The notes under the pieces: model-generated | Told to the model about the DNA's origin: nothing | Seen by the model: only the letters and a program-made list of their open reading frames with translations | Databases searched by the model: none | In this document: in pieces, positions 28,406 through 41,969 of the stretch | Layout: each line of letters starts with the position of its first letter | Numbering within the stretch: position 1 is the first letter of the stretch | Made by a program: the position numbers and the translations under genes | Origin: Cytobacillus dafuensis | GTDB lineage: Bacteria; Bacillota; Bacilli; Bacillales; Cytobacillaceae | DNA length: 64,000 nucleotides | Assembly (NCBI RefSeq): GCF_007995155.1 | Contig: NZ_CP042593.1 | Coordinates: forward strand, 3,824,001-3,888,000 | Direction: 5' to 3'

Positions 28406-28482
28406 TGGTCGGGAAGACAGGATTCGAACCTGCGACCCCTTGGTCCCAAACCAAGTGCTCTACCAAGCTGAGCTACTTCCCG
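28406..28482 (-). tRNA. tRNA-Pro (TGG)
   Basis: 77 nt, CCA encoded; anticodon loop TTTGGGA. Confidence 0.97.
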
Positions 28483-28497
28483 TTTTTTATGATATTA

Positions 28498-28574
<77 letters not shown>

Positions 28575-28588
28575 ATTATTAATATAAA

Positions 28589-28677
28589 TGGTGCCGAGGA
28601 CCGGAATCGAACCGGTACGGTAGTCACCTACCGCAGGATTTTAAGTCCTGTGCGTCTGCCAGTTCCGCCACCCCGGC
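28589..28677 (-). tRNA. tRNA-Leu (TAA)
   Basis: 89 nt, long variable arm, CCA encoded; anticodon loop CTTAAAA. Confidence 0.97.
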
Positions 28678-28682
28678 ACTTT

Positions 28683-28757
28683 TGGAGCGGAAGACGGGAT
28701 TCGAACCCGCGACCCCCACCTTGGCAAGGTGGTGTTCTACCACTGAACTACTTCCGC
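28683..28757 (-). tRNA. tRNA-Gly (GCC)
   Basis: 75 nt, CCA encoded; anticodon loop TTGCCAA. Confidence 0.97.
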
Positions 28758-28767
28758 ATTATTTAAA

Positions 28768-28852
28768 TGGTGCGGGTGAAGGGAGTCGAACCCCCACGCC
28801 TTGCGGCGCCAGATCCTAAGTCTGGTGCGTCTGCCAATTCCGCCACACCCGC
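28768..28852 (-). tRNA. tRNA-Leu (TAG)
   Basis: 85 nt, long variable arm, CCA encoded; anticodon loop CTTAGGA. Confidence 0.97.
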
Positions 28853-28862
28853 ATTATTTAAA

Positions 28863-28938
28863 TGGTGAGCCATGAAGGACTCGAACCTTCGACCCTCTGA
28901 TTAAAAGTCAGATGCTCTACCGACTGAGCTAATGGCTC
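28863..28938 (-). tRNA. tRNA-Lys (TTT)
   Basis: 76 nt, CCA encoded; anticodon loop CTTTTAA. Confidence 0.97.
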
Positions 28939-28961
28939 ATAATAAAATGATTGCTCAAGAG

Positions 28962-29034
<73 letters not shown>

Positions 29035-29044
29035 ATTACAAATA

Positions 29045-29120
29045 TGGTGGAGGATGACGGGATCGAACCGCCGACCCCCTGCTTGTAAGGCAGGTGCTCT
29101 CCCAGCTGAGCTAATCCTCC
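29045..29120 (-). tRNA. tRNA-Val (TAC)
   Basis: 76 nt, CCA encoded; anticodon loop CTTACAA. First tRNA after 5S rRNA. Confidence 0.97.
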
Positions 29121-29126
29121 GTTTAC

Positions 29127-29244
<118 letters not shown>

Positions 29245-29353
29245 TATTTTTTAAAGACAATATTTATTATATCGTCTTTTTAAATTTTTTCAAGAGAAAT
29301 TTTTTATTCTCTCAAAACTAGATAATGTAGAAGAAGAATTCGAGTAATCAATT

Positions 29354-32287
<2,934 letters not shown>

Positions 32288-32492
32288 TACTTCGGCCAAC
32301 GATTAACGTTGTCCTCATGGTTTGTACTCTTACTCAATGAATAAATAAGAGAGAAAACTAAAATGGCGATTACTCGGTTATTCTTCTTCATTTCATTATC
32401 TAGTTTTCAAAGAACAAAAGTTTTGAGAGATTATTCTCTCAAAACTGAACGAACAAGAAACGTCTTATTTAAGAAGTATGAAATACTTCTAT

Positions 32493-34053
<1,561 letters not shown>

Positions 34054-34175
34054 AGAGTAAGATTAGCTCTTAAAAATGTCTTATAAAAAGACTTAGAATT
34101 AACGTTGACGTTTTTGTTCGTTCAGTTTTCAAAGAACAATGTTTTTCTTGTTTATCGCTCAGAAGCGACTTTATT

Positions 34176-34205
34176 AATTTACCACATTACCTCATTACTA
34201 GTCAA
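34176..34205 (-). promoter_or_regulatory. putative rrn promoter
   Basis: TTGACT, 18-bp spacer, TAAATT, about 120 bp before 16S. A leader with GTTCTTTGAAAACTGAACG follows, as in other Bacillus rrn operons. Confidence 0.55.
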
Positions 34206-34748
34206 TAACTTTTTTTGAAAATCTTTTTCCGTATTTAAGTTATTTCCTGAGGACGAGTTCTAATATAACATGCAGAAAAAATGTTTGCAATATAATTTTT
34301 ATTTTTTTCTTTATAATTTCTTCCTATTCCCTACTATAGTTTTTATTAGTTAATGATGTCATTTGGGATTATAAGTAATAAAGAATTTTATTTTGAAAAG
34401 ATTTAGCATTAAAGTATCTTAATACACTTCCTAACAATAGTATAAAATTGCTTCAATTTAAAAAAAAACACCATTTTCCTTCAAATAAAGAAATTACACT
34501 ATTATACTCCCCTAGGTCCTCATGATACATTACATGTGTATAAAAGAAGAGTTACTTCAAGGGATTTTTCAATAATTGCTCCCTCTGAACTTTCTTAAAG
34601 GGCTACAGGATGATCATTTAGCTATATAAAATTCAATATGTGATAAGAAATTAAGATTTCTAGAATAAACCATACATATTGCTATTTTTATTTCACATCC
34701 ACAAACTTATTAACAAAATAAATATTAAAACGAAAGTAATCCACTGAC
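34206..34748. other. gene-free AT-rich stretch upstream of the rrn operon
   Basis: About 540 bp, strongly AT-rich, with no frame of coding character, no strong hairpin and no repeat family found elsewhere in the window. Confidence 0.6.
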
Positions 34749-34819
34749 TTTTCCACAAGTTGTGGATAAATTTGTACACTTTACCCACAGTTACTGCGAG
34801 AAATCCAAAGTTATACACA
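34749..34819. promoter_or_regulatory. DnaA-box cluster
   Basis: Four 9-mers in 71 bp: TTTTCCACA (34749), TGTGGATAA (34761, the perfect box TTATCCACA on the minus strand), TTACCCACA (34781) and TTATACACA (34811). Three differ by one base from consensus. No dnaA or dnaN gene is nearby, so this is not obviously the origin. Confidence 0.7.
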
Positions 34820-34951
34820 GCCCTAAATTGAAAATAACTAAAAATAATAAGGAATAGTACCCTTATTTAATTCATACTATCTATTAACACTAGCTTTTGG
34901 AGAAAGGTGTGAATCTTACTGGAAACAGCTGCACTATATCTATCAGTATTT

Positions 34952-35092
34952 ATGGCAGTATACCTATTCTCTTATGCATACGTAGAAGGTATAAAAATAG
35001 CAAATTCTGAAGGGAAAATATATGGAGGCACTTTCATATTTTCAGTAACATCTGGTTTTATTTTCTCAGGATTGACTTATGTATTTATCTAA
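34952..35092 (+). CDS. small membrane protein (46 aa or slightly longer)
   Basis: Frame beginning MAVYLFSYAYVEGIKIANSE and ending SGLTYVFI, with two hydrophobic segments around a short polar loop. A good ribosome site (GGAGAAAGGTG, 34899-34909) lies 43 bp before the ATG. The frame is open upstream and would place a CTG (34919) at the ideal distance, giving 57 residues (LETAALYLSVF before the ATG). Either a CTG start or a poorly served ATG is possible. Followed by a terminator. No family recognised. Confidence 0.5.
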   Translation: MAVYLFSYAYVEGIKIANSEGKIYGGTFIFSVTSGFIFSGLTYVFI

Positions 35093-35097
35093 AAGAA

Positions 35098-35128
35098 AAG
35101 GAATCCCCTTAACTTTAGAGGATTCCTT
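35098..35128. terminator. bidirectional terminator between convergent genes
   Basis: Nine-bp stem AAGGAATCC/GGATTCCTT, with A- and T-rich flanks, overlapping the stop of the acetyltransferase gene. Confidence 0.8.
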
Positions 35129-35684
35129 AAAAATTGTCTTTAATAATGGCAGATATGGCTGCATCAACAAATTTTCCTTTTTCAAAAAACCTTTTCTTTA
35201 ATAACCCTTCATAGACAAATCCATTTTTCTCAAGAACTCTGCCAGAGGAAATATTCTTTGGATCATAAAATGCTTCAATTCTATTTAACTTCATTTCATT
35301 AAATCCGTATTGAATAACTGCACCAATCACTTCAGTCATAATTCCTTGACCCCAATTGTCAGGATGAAGCTCATAACCAATCTCAGCCTTCCAATGTTCC
35401 TCTTCAATCGCATGAAATCCGCAAGTACCTATAAACAGACCTGTTTCTTTTAAAACGATTGCCCAACGAATTTGTTTTCTTTCATTGTATCTATTTAAAA
35501 GTCTTTCAATTAGATCAGAAGCTTGTTTTTCAGAAGTAAACGTGTCAAGATCATAGAACTTCGTCACTTCGTCCTTTGAAAAATAACTAAACATTCTAGG
35601 AGCATCACTCATTTGAAGCTTACGTAAAATAACTTTTTCTGTCTCCAATTCAGGAAACTCAACAAAAGTTTTTTCAAAGTGCAT
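35127..35684 (-). CDS. GNAT N-acetyltransferase, RimJ/RimL type
   Basis: 185 residues. Uses acetyl-CoA to acetylate an amine, often an N-terminus or small molecule. Motif A appears as ELHPDNWGQGIMTEVIGAVIQYGF and motif B as NRIEAFYDPKNISSGRVLEKNGF, the RimJ-like pattern. The ATG at 35684 is used because AGGGAG lies 9 nt upstream; the GTG at 35693 abuts that site. 25 bp downstream of the EamA gene and probably co-transcribed. Target not readable. Confidence 0.85.
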   Translation of the reverse strand: MHFEKTFVEFPELETEKVILRKLQMSDAPRMFSYFSKDEVTKFYDLDTFTSEKQASDLIERLLNRYNERKQIRWAIVLKETGLFIGTCGFHAIEEEHWKAEIGYELHPDNWGQGIMTEVIGAVIQYGFNEMKLNRIEAFYDPKNISSGRVLEKNGFVYEGLLKKRFFEKGKFVDAAISAIIKDNF

Positions 35685-35709
35685 TATCTTCACTCCCTAA
35701 TGATTCTCG

Positions 35710-36636
35710 TTAGTTTAAACGAGTTTGATCTGAAACTTTTCTTTTCTTCATTTCCTTCATCCTTACACTTCTTTCATCAAGTAAGAAAAGAGATACTCCA
35801 ATGATGATAATCCCTCCTCCAAGAAGCTGTGTCCAAACTACTGATTCTTGTAATAAATAGTACGCGAGAACAGCCGCACCTACTGGTTCAAAAAGAATTG
35901 CCATAGAAATTGTAGAGGTACTTAACCATTTTAAAGACCAATTAAAAATGGTATGGCCCAATAATGTCGGGATGAGAGCAAGAAGGATAAAGTATACCCA
36001 GTCGCTCGTACCGTATGGAAGCAGCGGTTCCTGTTTTATCAATACATAAATAAATAGTGTAATGGTACTGATACTGTATACAACAAAAGTGTAAGTAATA
36101 AGAGATAATCTTTTTCTGACTGTCTGGCCGAACATCAAATATGCGGTTACTAACGCACAAGCGATCAAGGCTAAGATATCTCCAAATAAAGCTGAACCAC
36201 TAATTTTAAAATCTCCCCAGCTAATTATGACACTTCCAAATACAGCAATAATTCCGCTTAAAATGGCTTTCCACGAAAACTTTTCTTTAAAGAAAAAATA
36301 AGTTCCAATAAAAGCAAAAAGTGGCTGCAGAGTTACTAGCACGGTTGAACTCGCTACAGATGTGTAATTTAGTGACTCAAACCAAAGAATAAAGTGAAAG
36401 GCAAGAAATACACCAGCAATAGTTGAAAAGAGCCAATCCCTTTTAGTAATAAGTCGAAGCTCCGGAACATACTTTATTAGAAATATAGGTAACATAATTA
36501 AGACAGAAAAGAATAGCCTGTAAAATGCAATAACCCCTGATGGAGCCGTTGATACTTTAACAAGAATGGCAGATGTTGATACTGAAAAAACACCAATGGC
36601 CAAGGCTACATAAGGATTTATTTTTGTGTCTGACAT
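35710..36636 (-). CDS. EamA/DMT-family transporter
   Basis: 308 residues, ten hydrophobic helices in two EamA repeats (first ends near LQPLFAFIGTYFFFKEKF, second near EPVGAAVLAYYLLQESVVW). Drug/metabolite exporter superfamily; many members export amino acids or related metabolites. Basic C-terminal tail (KEMKKRKVSDQTR). AAGGAGAGT precedes the ATG. Probably first gene of a two-gene unit with the acetyltransferase. Confidence 0.88.
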   Translation of the reverse strand: MSDTKINPYVALAIGVFSVSTSAILVKVSTAPSGVIAFYRLFFSVLIMLPIFLIKYVPELRLITKRDWLFSTIAGVFLAFHFILWFESLNYTSVASSTVLVTLQPLFAFIGTYFFFKEKFSWKAILSGIIAVFGSVIISWGDFKISGSALFGDILALIACALVTAYLMFGQTVRKRLSLITYTFVVYSISTITLFIYVLIKQEPLLPYGTSDWVYFILLALIPTLLGHTIFNWSLKWLSTSTISMAILFEPVGAAVLAYYLLQESVVWTQLLGGGIIIIGVSLFLLDERSVRMKEMKKRKVSDQTRLN

Positions 36637-36883
36637 GAATGTACTCTCCTTATTTTTTAGGTTAGGTTGTTTTAAGTTTTACCACATCTATATTACCTCC
36701 TATGGAGAGATAATTTCTATACTTTTTCAAAATTCTCCATAAAATTATAGGATATTATAGAAAAAATTACCATAAATACTTTCGCATAATGGAGAATGCA
36801 TTCAGAATAGAGGTTGATTCAAAATGGAGCCGAACCAGCTCTTGTCCCTTTTCATCGAAAATATTATGAGGAGTGGGGATAGA

Positions 36884-37576
36884 ATGAGCGAACTAGAATT
36901 AGAAATATTAATGAAACTCGGGATATCTGCTGTACTCGGTCTCGTAATAGGGATTGAACGTGAATTAAAAAGAAAACCGGTCGGGTTAAAAACAAGTCTC
37001 GTTATTTCTATTGTTAGCTGCCTTTTGACAATTGTATCGATAGAGTCAGCCTATATATTCCCTGGAAAAGAGGGAGTTAATATTCAAATGGATCCTCTCC
37101 GGTTAGCCGCACAAATTGTATCGGGCATTGGGTTTCTAGGAGCAGGCGTTATTTTAAGAAGGGGAAATGACAGCATATCCGGCCTTACGACAGCGGCATT
37201 AATATGGGGAGCTGCTGGAATAGGCATCGCTGTTGGGGCAGGCTTCTATCTCGAAGCAATGACAGGTGTTGCTCTGTTAATTATTAGCGTCGAGGTCATA
37301 CCTTTTTTGATAGGACTTATTGGTCCAAAGCAATTAAGAGAGAAGGAATTTACCCTGCAGCTAAAAGTAACCAATAAGGAAAACATAGAAGAAATTCTTT
37401 CCGCCATAAAAAATTTAAAAATATCCATTAAACGTGTCCGAATCAAAGATTTAGAAGAAAAAAAGCATCTTGTTCAACTAAAAGTAACAATTAATAATAA
37501 GAAGAGCATTACTGATGTTTACTACAGCGTATCTGAACTAGAGGGAGTAAAAAGCGTAGATATTGAAAGCCTTTAG
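36884..37576 (+). CDS. MgtC/SapB family protein
   Basis: 230 residues. N-terminal half is the MgtC membrane domain (GLVIGIERELKRKPVGLKTSL, then GIGFLGAGVILRRGNDSISGLTTAALIWGAAGIGIAVG). C-terminal half is a soluble ACT-like domain. MgtC proteins are linked to Mg2+ limitation and to control of the F-type ATPase. Start at 36884 because GGAGTGGGG lies just before it; an in-frame ATG at 36824 has a weaker site. A 9-bp inverted repeat ATTCTCCAT/ATGGAGAAT lies in the upstream region (about 36731 to 36798). Confidence 0.88.
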   Translation: MSELELEILMKLGISAVLGLVIGIERELKRKPVGLKTSLVISIVSCLLTIVSIESAYIFPGKEGVNIQMDPLRLAAQIVSGIGFLGAGVILRRGNDSISGLTTAALIWGAAGIGIAVGAGFYLEAMTGVALLIISVEVIPFLIGLIGPKQLREKEFTLQLKVTNKENIEEILSAIKNLKISIKRVRIKDLEEKKHLVQLKVTINNKKSITDVYYSVSELEGVKSVDIESL

Positions 37577-37599
37577 ATACAGGCTTTTGATAAAGAAAA

Positions 37600-37712
37600 C
37601 TCGCCGATTGGCGAGCCTTGGAAAGGCGAAGACAGAGGCGTAGTTACACTTATACATAATTCCTAAAATTGGCATCTACGTCGAATCATCTTCTGCGCTG
37701 GCAATTTATACT
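37600..37712. repeat. palindromic intergenic element (single copy in window)
   Basis: Contains CTCGCC-GATT-GGCGAG and a long imperfect palindrome: GCGAAGACAGAGGCGTAG on the left, CTACGTCGAATC and TCTTCTGCGC on the right. Type of interspersed element common in Bacillus intergenic DNA by my recollection. No frame. Confidence 0.5.
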
Positions 37713-37722
37713 TTCTAAACGT

Positions 37723-37786
37723 GTTAGAAAAACTTGGTCTTCGTCAAGTCCTTTTTGGCGAAGGCCTTAGTTTTAATTATGCGATA
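37723..37786. repeat. R3 repeat (copy b)
   Basis: 64 bp matching the copy at 8413: GTTAGAAAAACTTGG..CAAGTC.., ..GAAGGCCTTAGTTTT.., ATTATGCGAT. The small hairpin changes GGC/GCC to a G-T-containing version, pairing mostly kept. Confidence 0.8.
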
Positions 37787-37921
37787 TTATGAGCAAAAAT
37801 AATATTTTTACCACTCTTTCACTTGGGTACTTTATTACCTTTAAACCTTCTAATTAGCTTAAATAATTTCACTCTTGAAAAAAACTCCAATTGTAGCTAT
37901 AATTTTTCATATATCCTACAT

Positions 37922-37994
37922 GGGGGATTAGCTCAGCTGGGAGAGCGCTACGCTGGCAGCGTAGAGGTCAGGGGTTCGAGCCCCCTATTCTCCA
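37922..37994 (+). tRNA. tRNA-Ala (GGC)
   Basis: 73 nt, complete cloverleaf, anticodon loop CTGGCAG, CCA not encoded. Its last 37 nt plus flank are repeated at 38844-38897, marking an integration site. Confidence 0.96.
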
Positions 37995-37999
37995 TTGGA

Positions 38000-38027
38000 A
38001 AAAGCCTTGTATATCAAGGCTTTTTTA
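38000..38027 (+). terminator. terminator after tRNA-Ala
   Basis: AAAGCCTTG/CAAGGCTTT stem with a TTTTTT tail, within the repeated att segment. Confidence 0.85.
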
Positions 38028-38362
38028 TTTTAAGTTTCCATTGCCCAAATTACAAAAAAAGAGACATGACAACTGTTTTTCCAGCACTTACTGATCCATC
38101 GCAGATTATTCCATACAGATCATTAACAAGTAAATCTTTTCTCACCACGTTAAGACTCTTCAACTATCTGATTTAAATATACTTATCTATAAATTTCCTT
38201 TCTAACTTTCCGATCACTTGTAGTAAATATCTCTAAAGTTATTCCAATTACAAAACCAATGGGTACGAGTATAATTATCATTAAACTTAATATCAAAGGT
38301 ATACAAAAAGGAAATTCCAAGATACCACGAAGCTCGTTTAAAAGATTGATGAAGTTTGGTCC

Positions 38363-38488
38363 ATGGGTGATGATGAAAAAGGATTTGATAAAATAAAAAT
38401 TTCATTTGATGAAAAAATAAAAATTACTTCAATTAATCCCAAAAAAGTTGAAGATGTTTACAGGACTATAATAAATCATACATCTTAA
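38363..38488 (+). pseudogene. C-terminal fragment of an unidentified protein
   Basis: About 41 residues (GDDEKGFDKIKISFDEKIKI.. ending VEDVYRTIINHTS), preceded in frame by KIDEVWS and then a stop. It reads like the end of a bacterial PH-like domain protein. The minus strand opposite 38210-38330 also carries a hydrophobic stretch in a broken frame. Probably debris of the integrated element. Confidence 0.35.
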
Positions 38489-38576
38489 GTTATTAACTAT
38501 GCCTTTTTGGGCTTTTCTTATAGACACAAAACAGAACGAATATTCTTACTCTTGGAGGGAAGGACTATGGCGAGCT

Positions 38577-38713
38577 TTCAAAAAAGAGGAGATAATTTTT
38601 TTTTACTTGTAGTAAAAACAGGATATGACTCTAAGGGAAAAGGAATAAAAGTGGCAGTAAATAAGTTAGATACCCTCTTTTGCAAAAAAGTCACAAGCAA
38701 AATAACAATCTAG
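38577..38713 (+). pseudogene. tyrosine integrase, N-terminal fragment
   Basis: Reads MASFQKRGDNFFLLVVKTGY then DSKGKGIK, the arm-type DNA-binding domain found at the start of phage/ICE tyrosine recombinases. Good ribosome site GGAGGGA 6-7 nt upstream. After about 28 residues similarity is lost and a stop follows at 38711, so the catalytic domain is gone. It sits 130 bp from the distal att copy, the normal place for int. Confidence 0.7.
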
Positions 38714-38967
38714 TATTCTGTTGACGAATTGTTGACGAACTTCGTCAGAAGCCTTCTGAAACCACCCTACTTAAAACGAACACTATCAGTAAATGTCCAC
38801 CTAAGAATATTTGTTTCCATCTTGTGTAGTCATGTGCACTAAAAGCGTAGAGGTCAGGGGTTCGAGCCCCCTATACTCCATTAGAAGAAGCCTTGTAACC
38901 AAGGCTTTTATTTTTTTTTAAATATTTCTAATAAAAAGATTATGCACCGATTCTCCTGCTCTCAAGA

Positions 38968-39759
38968 TTAATTATACAGACTCCCTTTCTGCATTTTCTT
39001 TAAAGCATTGATATCTACCTCATATTTACTTCCATACGTCCTTGCAAGCGGTACTTGTTCTTTCGGACCATAGAACAACACCTTAAAGTCATCCTGGATG
39101 TATTGTACAACAAAAAAATCATCAAACTGACTAAAGGTATTTTGATTAATAGAGATAAATCCACTATCCTGAGCTGTCGTTTTCACACTAATTCTTCTTC
39201 CGTTATTCAAGACATCAAACCCATGCTGATTGGTTTGTCTAGCCAGCTCTCCTCCCGTTTGAAGCACACAAAAAAATTCACCGAGTCTTCCAATTAAATG
39301 TCTTAATTCCGTTGCCTTACAATTCAAAGTAGACATTTCAAATTTAAGAATATTGAAGTACTCCTCAAAGAGCTTTGCAACAAGTGTTTTGCTTATATAA
39401 GCAGGATTTACCTCATTATCTTGCTCTATATTTCTATGATTCTCAAAAAAATTAAACACACCGTTTGTCCATTCACCAACAATTCGCTCAGCTTCTTCTC
39501 CCTTTGGTTTATGATAAACAAAGCCAGTATATGGTGCATTCTCACCTATGTACTTATAGGTACTTCGATTAATATATAGAAAAAGATGCTTTGTGAAAGC
39601 AATCCCCTGATTGTAGCGATTATAGCAATAATCAGAAAGAATAATACTACTAGGATTTGTTCCATATTCCTTTAAGAGCAACTCCTTTACTTCACCTGCT
39701 GTAACAGCTTCTCCAATTCTTGCATTTAATATATGTTTAATTTGCTCATATATTGTCAT
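38968..39759 (-). CDS. putative PD-(D/E)XK nuclease-like protein (DUF6998-like C-terminus)
   Basis: 263 residues. The N-terminal 80 or so look like a winged-helix/SRA-type module (EVKELLLKEYGTNPSSIILSDYCYN). The C-terminal third has LGEFFCVLQTGG, then HGFDVLNNGRRISVKTT, i.e. E..., D, x-V-K in the spacing of a PD-(D/E)XK nuclease. No signal peptide or membrane helix. It lies directly beside the distal att copy, so it may be cargo of a former island. Restriction-like or repair role is inference. Monocistronic. Confidence 0.55.
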   Translation of the reverse strand: MTIYEQIKHILNARIGEAVTAGEVKELLLKEYGTNPSSIILSDYCYNRYNQGIAFTKHLFLYINRSTYKYIGENAPYTGFVYHKPKGEEAERIVGEWTNGVFNFFENHRNIEQDNEVNPAYISKTLVAKLFEEYFNILKFEMSTLNCKATELRHLIGRLGEFFCVLQTGGELARQTNQHGFDVLNNGRRISVKTTAQDSGFISINQNTFSQFDDFFVVQYIQDDFKVLFYGPKEQVPLARTYGSKYEVDINALKKMQKGSLYN

Positions 39760-39992
39760 ACATTTCTCCTAACGTATTGATTCCAATAATCTACAATCCT
39801 ATTATACAACTCATAAAAATTTCTCCAAGGAACTTTGTCAGAAAAGATCAAATACCCCTTTTTAAGAAACAAATTTTCCTCCCCCTTACATGACTTTTTC
39901 ACTATATAAATTTCAGACTTTTGTATATGTTCTGATTATTATGAAAATGATATACTTTTCCTGTACAGATCATATAATAGGAGGTTGGTGTT

Positions 39993-41969
39993 TTGAGGAA
40001 CCTAAAGAAGACTTTTATTGCTTTTACTACTTTTTTAACGGTGGCCGTTTCCTCAACAGCTTACGCAGATCAGCCGGGATTATCTGATTTTCCAGAACCG
40101 GTGGATCCGCAGTCCTGGGTCCTGCCACGGGACATGTCATGGAGTGATTACCGTCCAGTACCCGGAATTGACTGGAATACTTCAGAAATTACACCGGAAA
40201 GGGTTATTAAAGGTACATTGATCATTGTCGATTTCCCTGATCAAGAATTTATCTTAAGCCAGCCTGAGGGTTCTGAGATTGCCGGCAACCCTATCGGTAC
40301 TGGAAATGTTCCGCGCGATCAGCTTGGTAAGTGGTGGGAAGATTTTCTCAACAAACCTTCAGCTTTGAATAACTATCGGACAGTAAATGAATATTGGAGA
40401 GAAAACTCCTTTGGTAAATGGAAAATTGAGCTTAAAGCTTTTGGTCCTTATCGGATGGATGGAAATGAATACGAGTATGGCCTTAATGAATTTGGACAGC
40501 AAGTGAACATGCCTCCAGGTTCCAAGGGTAGAAACCTAAGGTCTGAAGCCGTTGCGAAAGCAAAAGCTGACATTGAAGCTTCAGGGGAAAAATTTGACTT
40601 TAATTTTATTGTCCATGCAGGCTATGATGAATCAGGTGTTTGGCAAGAATTAGGCGAAATGATGTTCCAAGGTCCCGATCAAGTGACAGATGCCTTTGGA
40701 CCGAAAATTCCAGGTATGCCTAACTCAGCAGTAACTCGTTACGTTCCATGGACTTCTTGGTATGCAGCGAAGAGTATTTGGTCAAGTGCTGGTGGCGGTA
40801 CTTCCATTCAAGGGGAAAATGATGGTATGGGTACTTTCGCTCACGAATTTGGACATATCATGGCTCTTGCTGATAACTATAACAATCCATATGCGAAGCC
40901 AGTATCCAGAACTTACTCCGGTCCATGGGAATTAATGAGCCGTGGCAGCTTTAATGGTCCGGGTGGCCCGCACACTCGCTGGATGGTCCCATCCACACTA
41001 GGTGCTTCTGCTCCTGCACACCATATGCTGCGCAACAAAATCAAACAAGGCTTCTTAACACCGGATCAATATTTAAGCCTAGACCGTGATCAGCTTGCAC
41101 AGACAGGCCCAGTCTTTACGGATATTCTTGCACGGGAGGTGCCAAACGGTAGCCAATTTGGACGAGAGGAGTTAGTTGGGATCAATATAAGCATGGTAGA
41201 TAACACTCCGCCTAACTCACTAAACGATGATTGGCGTGCAGACATGCAGCGTGGTGCCAAGTGGTACAATAACTATACATTAGAAGTAGTAGACCGAGTT
41301 GGCTATGACTCCTTTGCTCCTGATTCCGGTGTTTTATTAGCGAAAACAAAGAACAGTGAAGCTTCACCAAACATCTGGGTCATTGATTCAAATAAAGAAG
41401 ATATCAATCTCGTAGACTTCAAACGACCAGATGGCTCAACTGCCATGCTGTCCAAGGGAGACTACCAACAGCTTGCGGACGCCCTGTTTAAAGCTGGAAC
41501 TGGCGAAGGCGTTGTCAGTGAGTATAAAGACGAGTATAACCGTCTTCATTTCTATATTTTAGATAAGAAATATGACGATATTGGTGCCCTTTCCTACCGT
41601 GTAGCGGTTCGTCATATGGATGGCTCAGGTCCATACGAACGTGGTGTCGCGGTTGAAAACGGGACATCCCAATTTGCTGCGCCAGGAAAAGTAGCCGTTT
41701 ATCATTTCAATGTAAAAAATACCGGAACTGCAACTGACCTTGTACGACTTAATGTTAAAACAGATGCTGGCTGGGATGTTCAGCTGCAGCATAATGTCAT
41801 TGAGGTAGAAGCTGGAAAAACAGCAAGTGTACCTGTGTACGTTAAGATTCCAAAAGGCAGCGATAAACAGCCTGTTCCAACCAACCTTACTTTAACAGTT
41901 ACTTCTGAAACAGATTCTGGTAAGAGCGCCGACATGACTCGACGCATTGGGCCTGGTAACGGAAAATAA
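39993..41969 (+). CDS. secreted M6-family metalloprotease (immune inhibitor A-like)
   Basis: 658 residues. Sec signal peptide with likely cleavage after AYA (residue 25). Zinc protease motif HEFGHIMALAD (HExxH plus downstream Asp) around residues 287-297, then a conserved WELMSRGSFNGPGG segment, the Met-turn region of M6 proteases. C-terminal beta-sandwich of the NEW3 type (FAAPGKVAVYHFNVKNTGT). No obvious cell-wall anchor, so released. TTG start 8 nt after GGAGG. Ends in an R1 short repeat and a strong terminator. Likely role: extracellular protein breakdown. Confidence 0.88.
   Translation: MRNLKKTFIAFTTFLTVAVSSTAYADQPGLSDFPEPVDPQSWVLPRDMSWSDYRPVPGIDWNTSEITPERVIKGTLIIVDFPDQEFILSQPEGSEIAGNPIGTGNVPRDQLGKWWEDFLNKPSALNNYRTVNEYWRENSFGKWKIELKAFGPYRMDGNEYEYGLNEFGQQVNMPPGSKGRNLRSEAVAKAKADIEASGEKFDFNFIVHAGYDESGVWQELGEMMFQGPDQVTDAFGPKIPGMPNSAVTRYVPWTSWYAAKSIWSSAGGGTSIQGENDGMGTFAHEFGHIMALADNYNNPYAKPVSRTYSGPWELMSRGSFNGPGGPHTRWMVPSTLGASAPAHHMLRNKIKQGFLTPDQYLSLDRDQLAQTGPVFTDILAREVPNGSQFGREELVGINISMVDNTPPNSLNDDWRADMQRGAKWYNNYTLEVVDRVGYDSFAPDSGVLLAKTKNSEASPNIWVIDSNKEDINLVDFKRPDGSTAMLSKGDYQQLADALFKAGTGEGVVSEYKDEYNRLHFYILDKKYDDIGALSYRVAVRHMDGSGPYERGVAVENGTSQFAAPGKVAVYHFNVKNTGTATDLVRLNVKTDAGWDVQLQHNVIEVEAGKTASVPVYVKIPKGSDKQPVPTNLTLTVTSETDSGKSADMTRRIGPGNGK

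Larger units (their letters stand above)
37958..38897 (+). mobile_element. relic of a tRNA-Ala-integrated element with direct-repeat ends
   Basis: A 54-bp segment (37958-38011: tRNA 3' half plus terminator start) recurs at 38844-38897 with 3 differences. Between the copies lie an integrase N-terminus, an isolated protein C-terminus and the doubled motif GTTGACGAA typical of integrase arm sites. No intact cargo. Most of the element has been lost. Confidence 0.8.

Noticed and set aside
34749..34819. Chromosome origin oriC
   Set aside because: No dnaA, dnaN, rpmH or gidA genes are near and no AT-rich 27-mer-type unwinding element next to the boxes was recognised.
38214..38405. 63-residue minus-strand frame in the integrated element
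   Set aside because: The plausible hydrophobic sequence is in a different, broken frame; this one is not protein-like.
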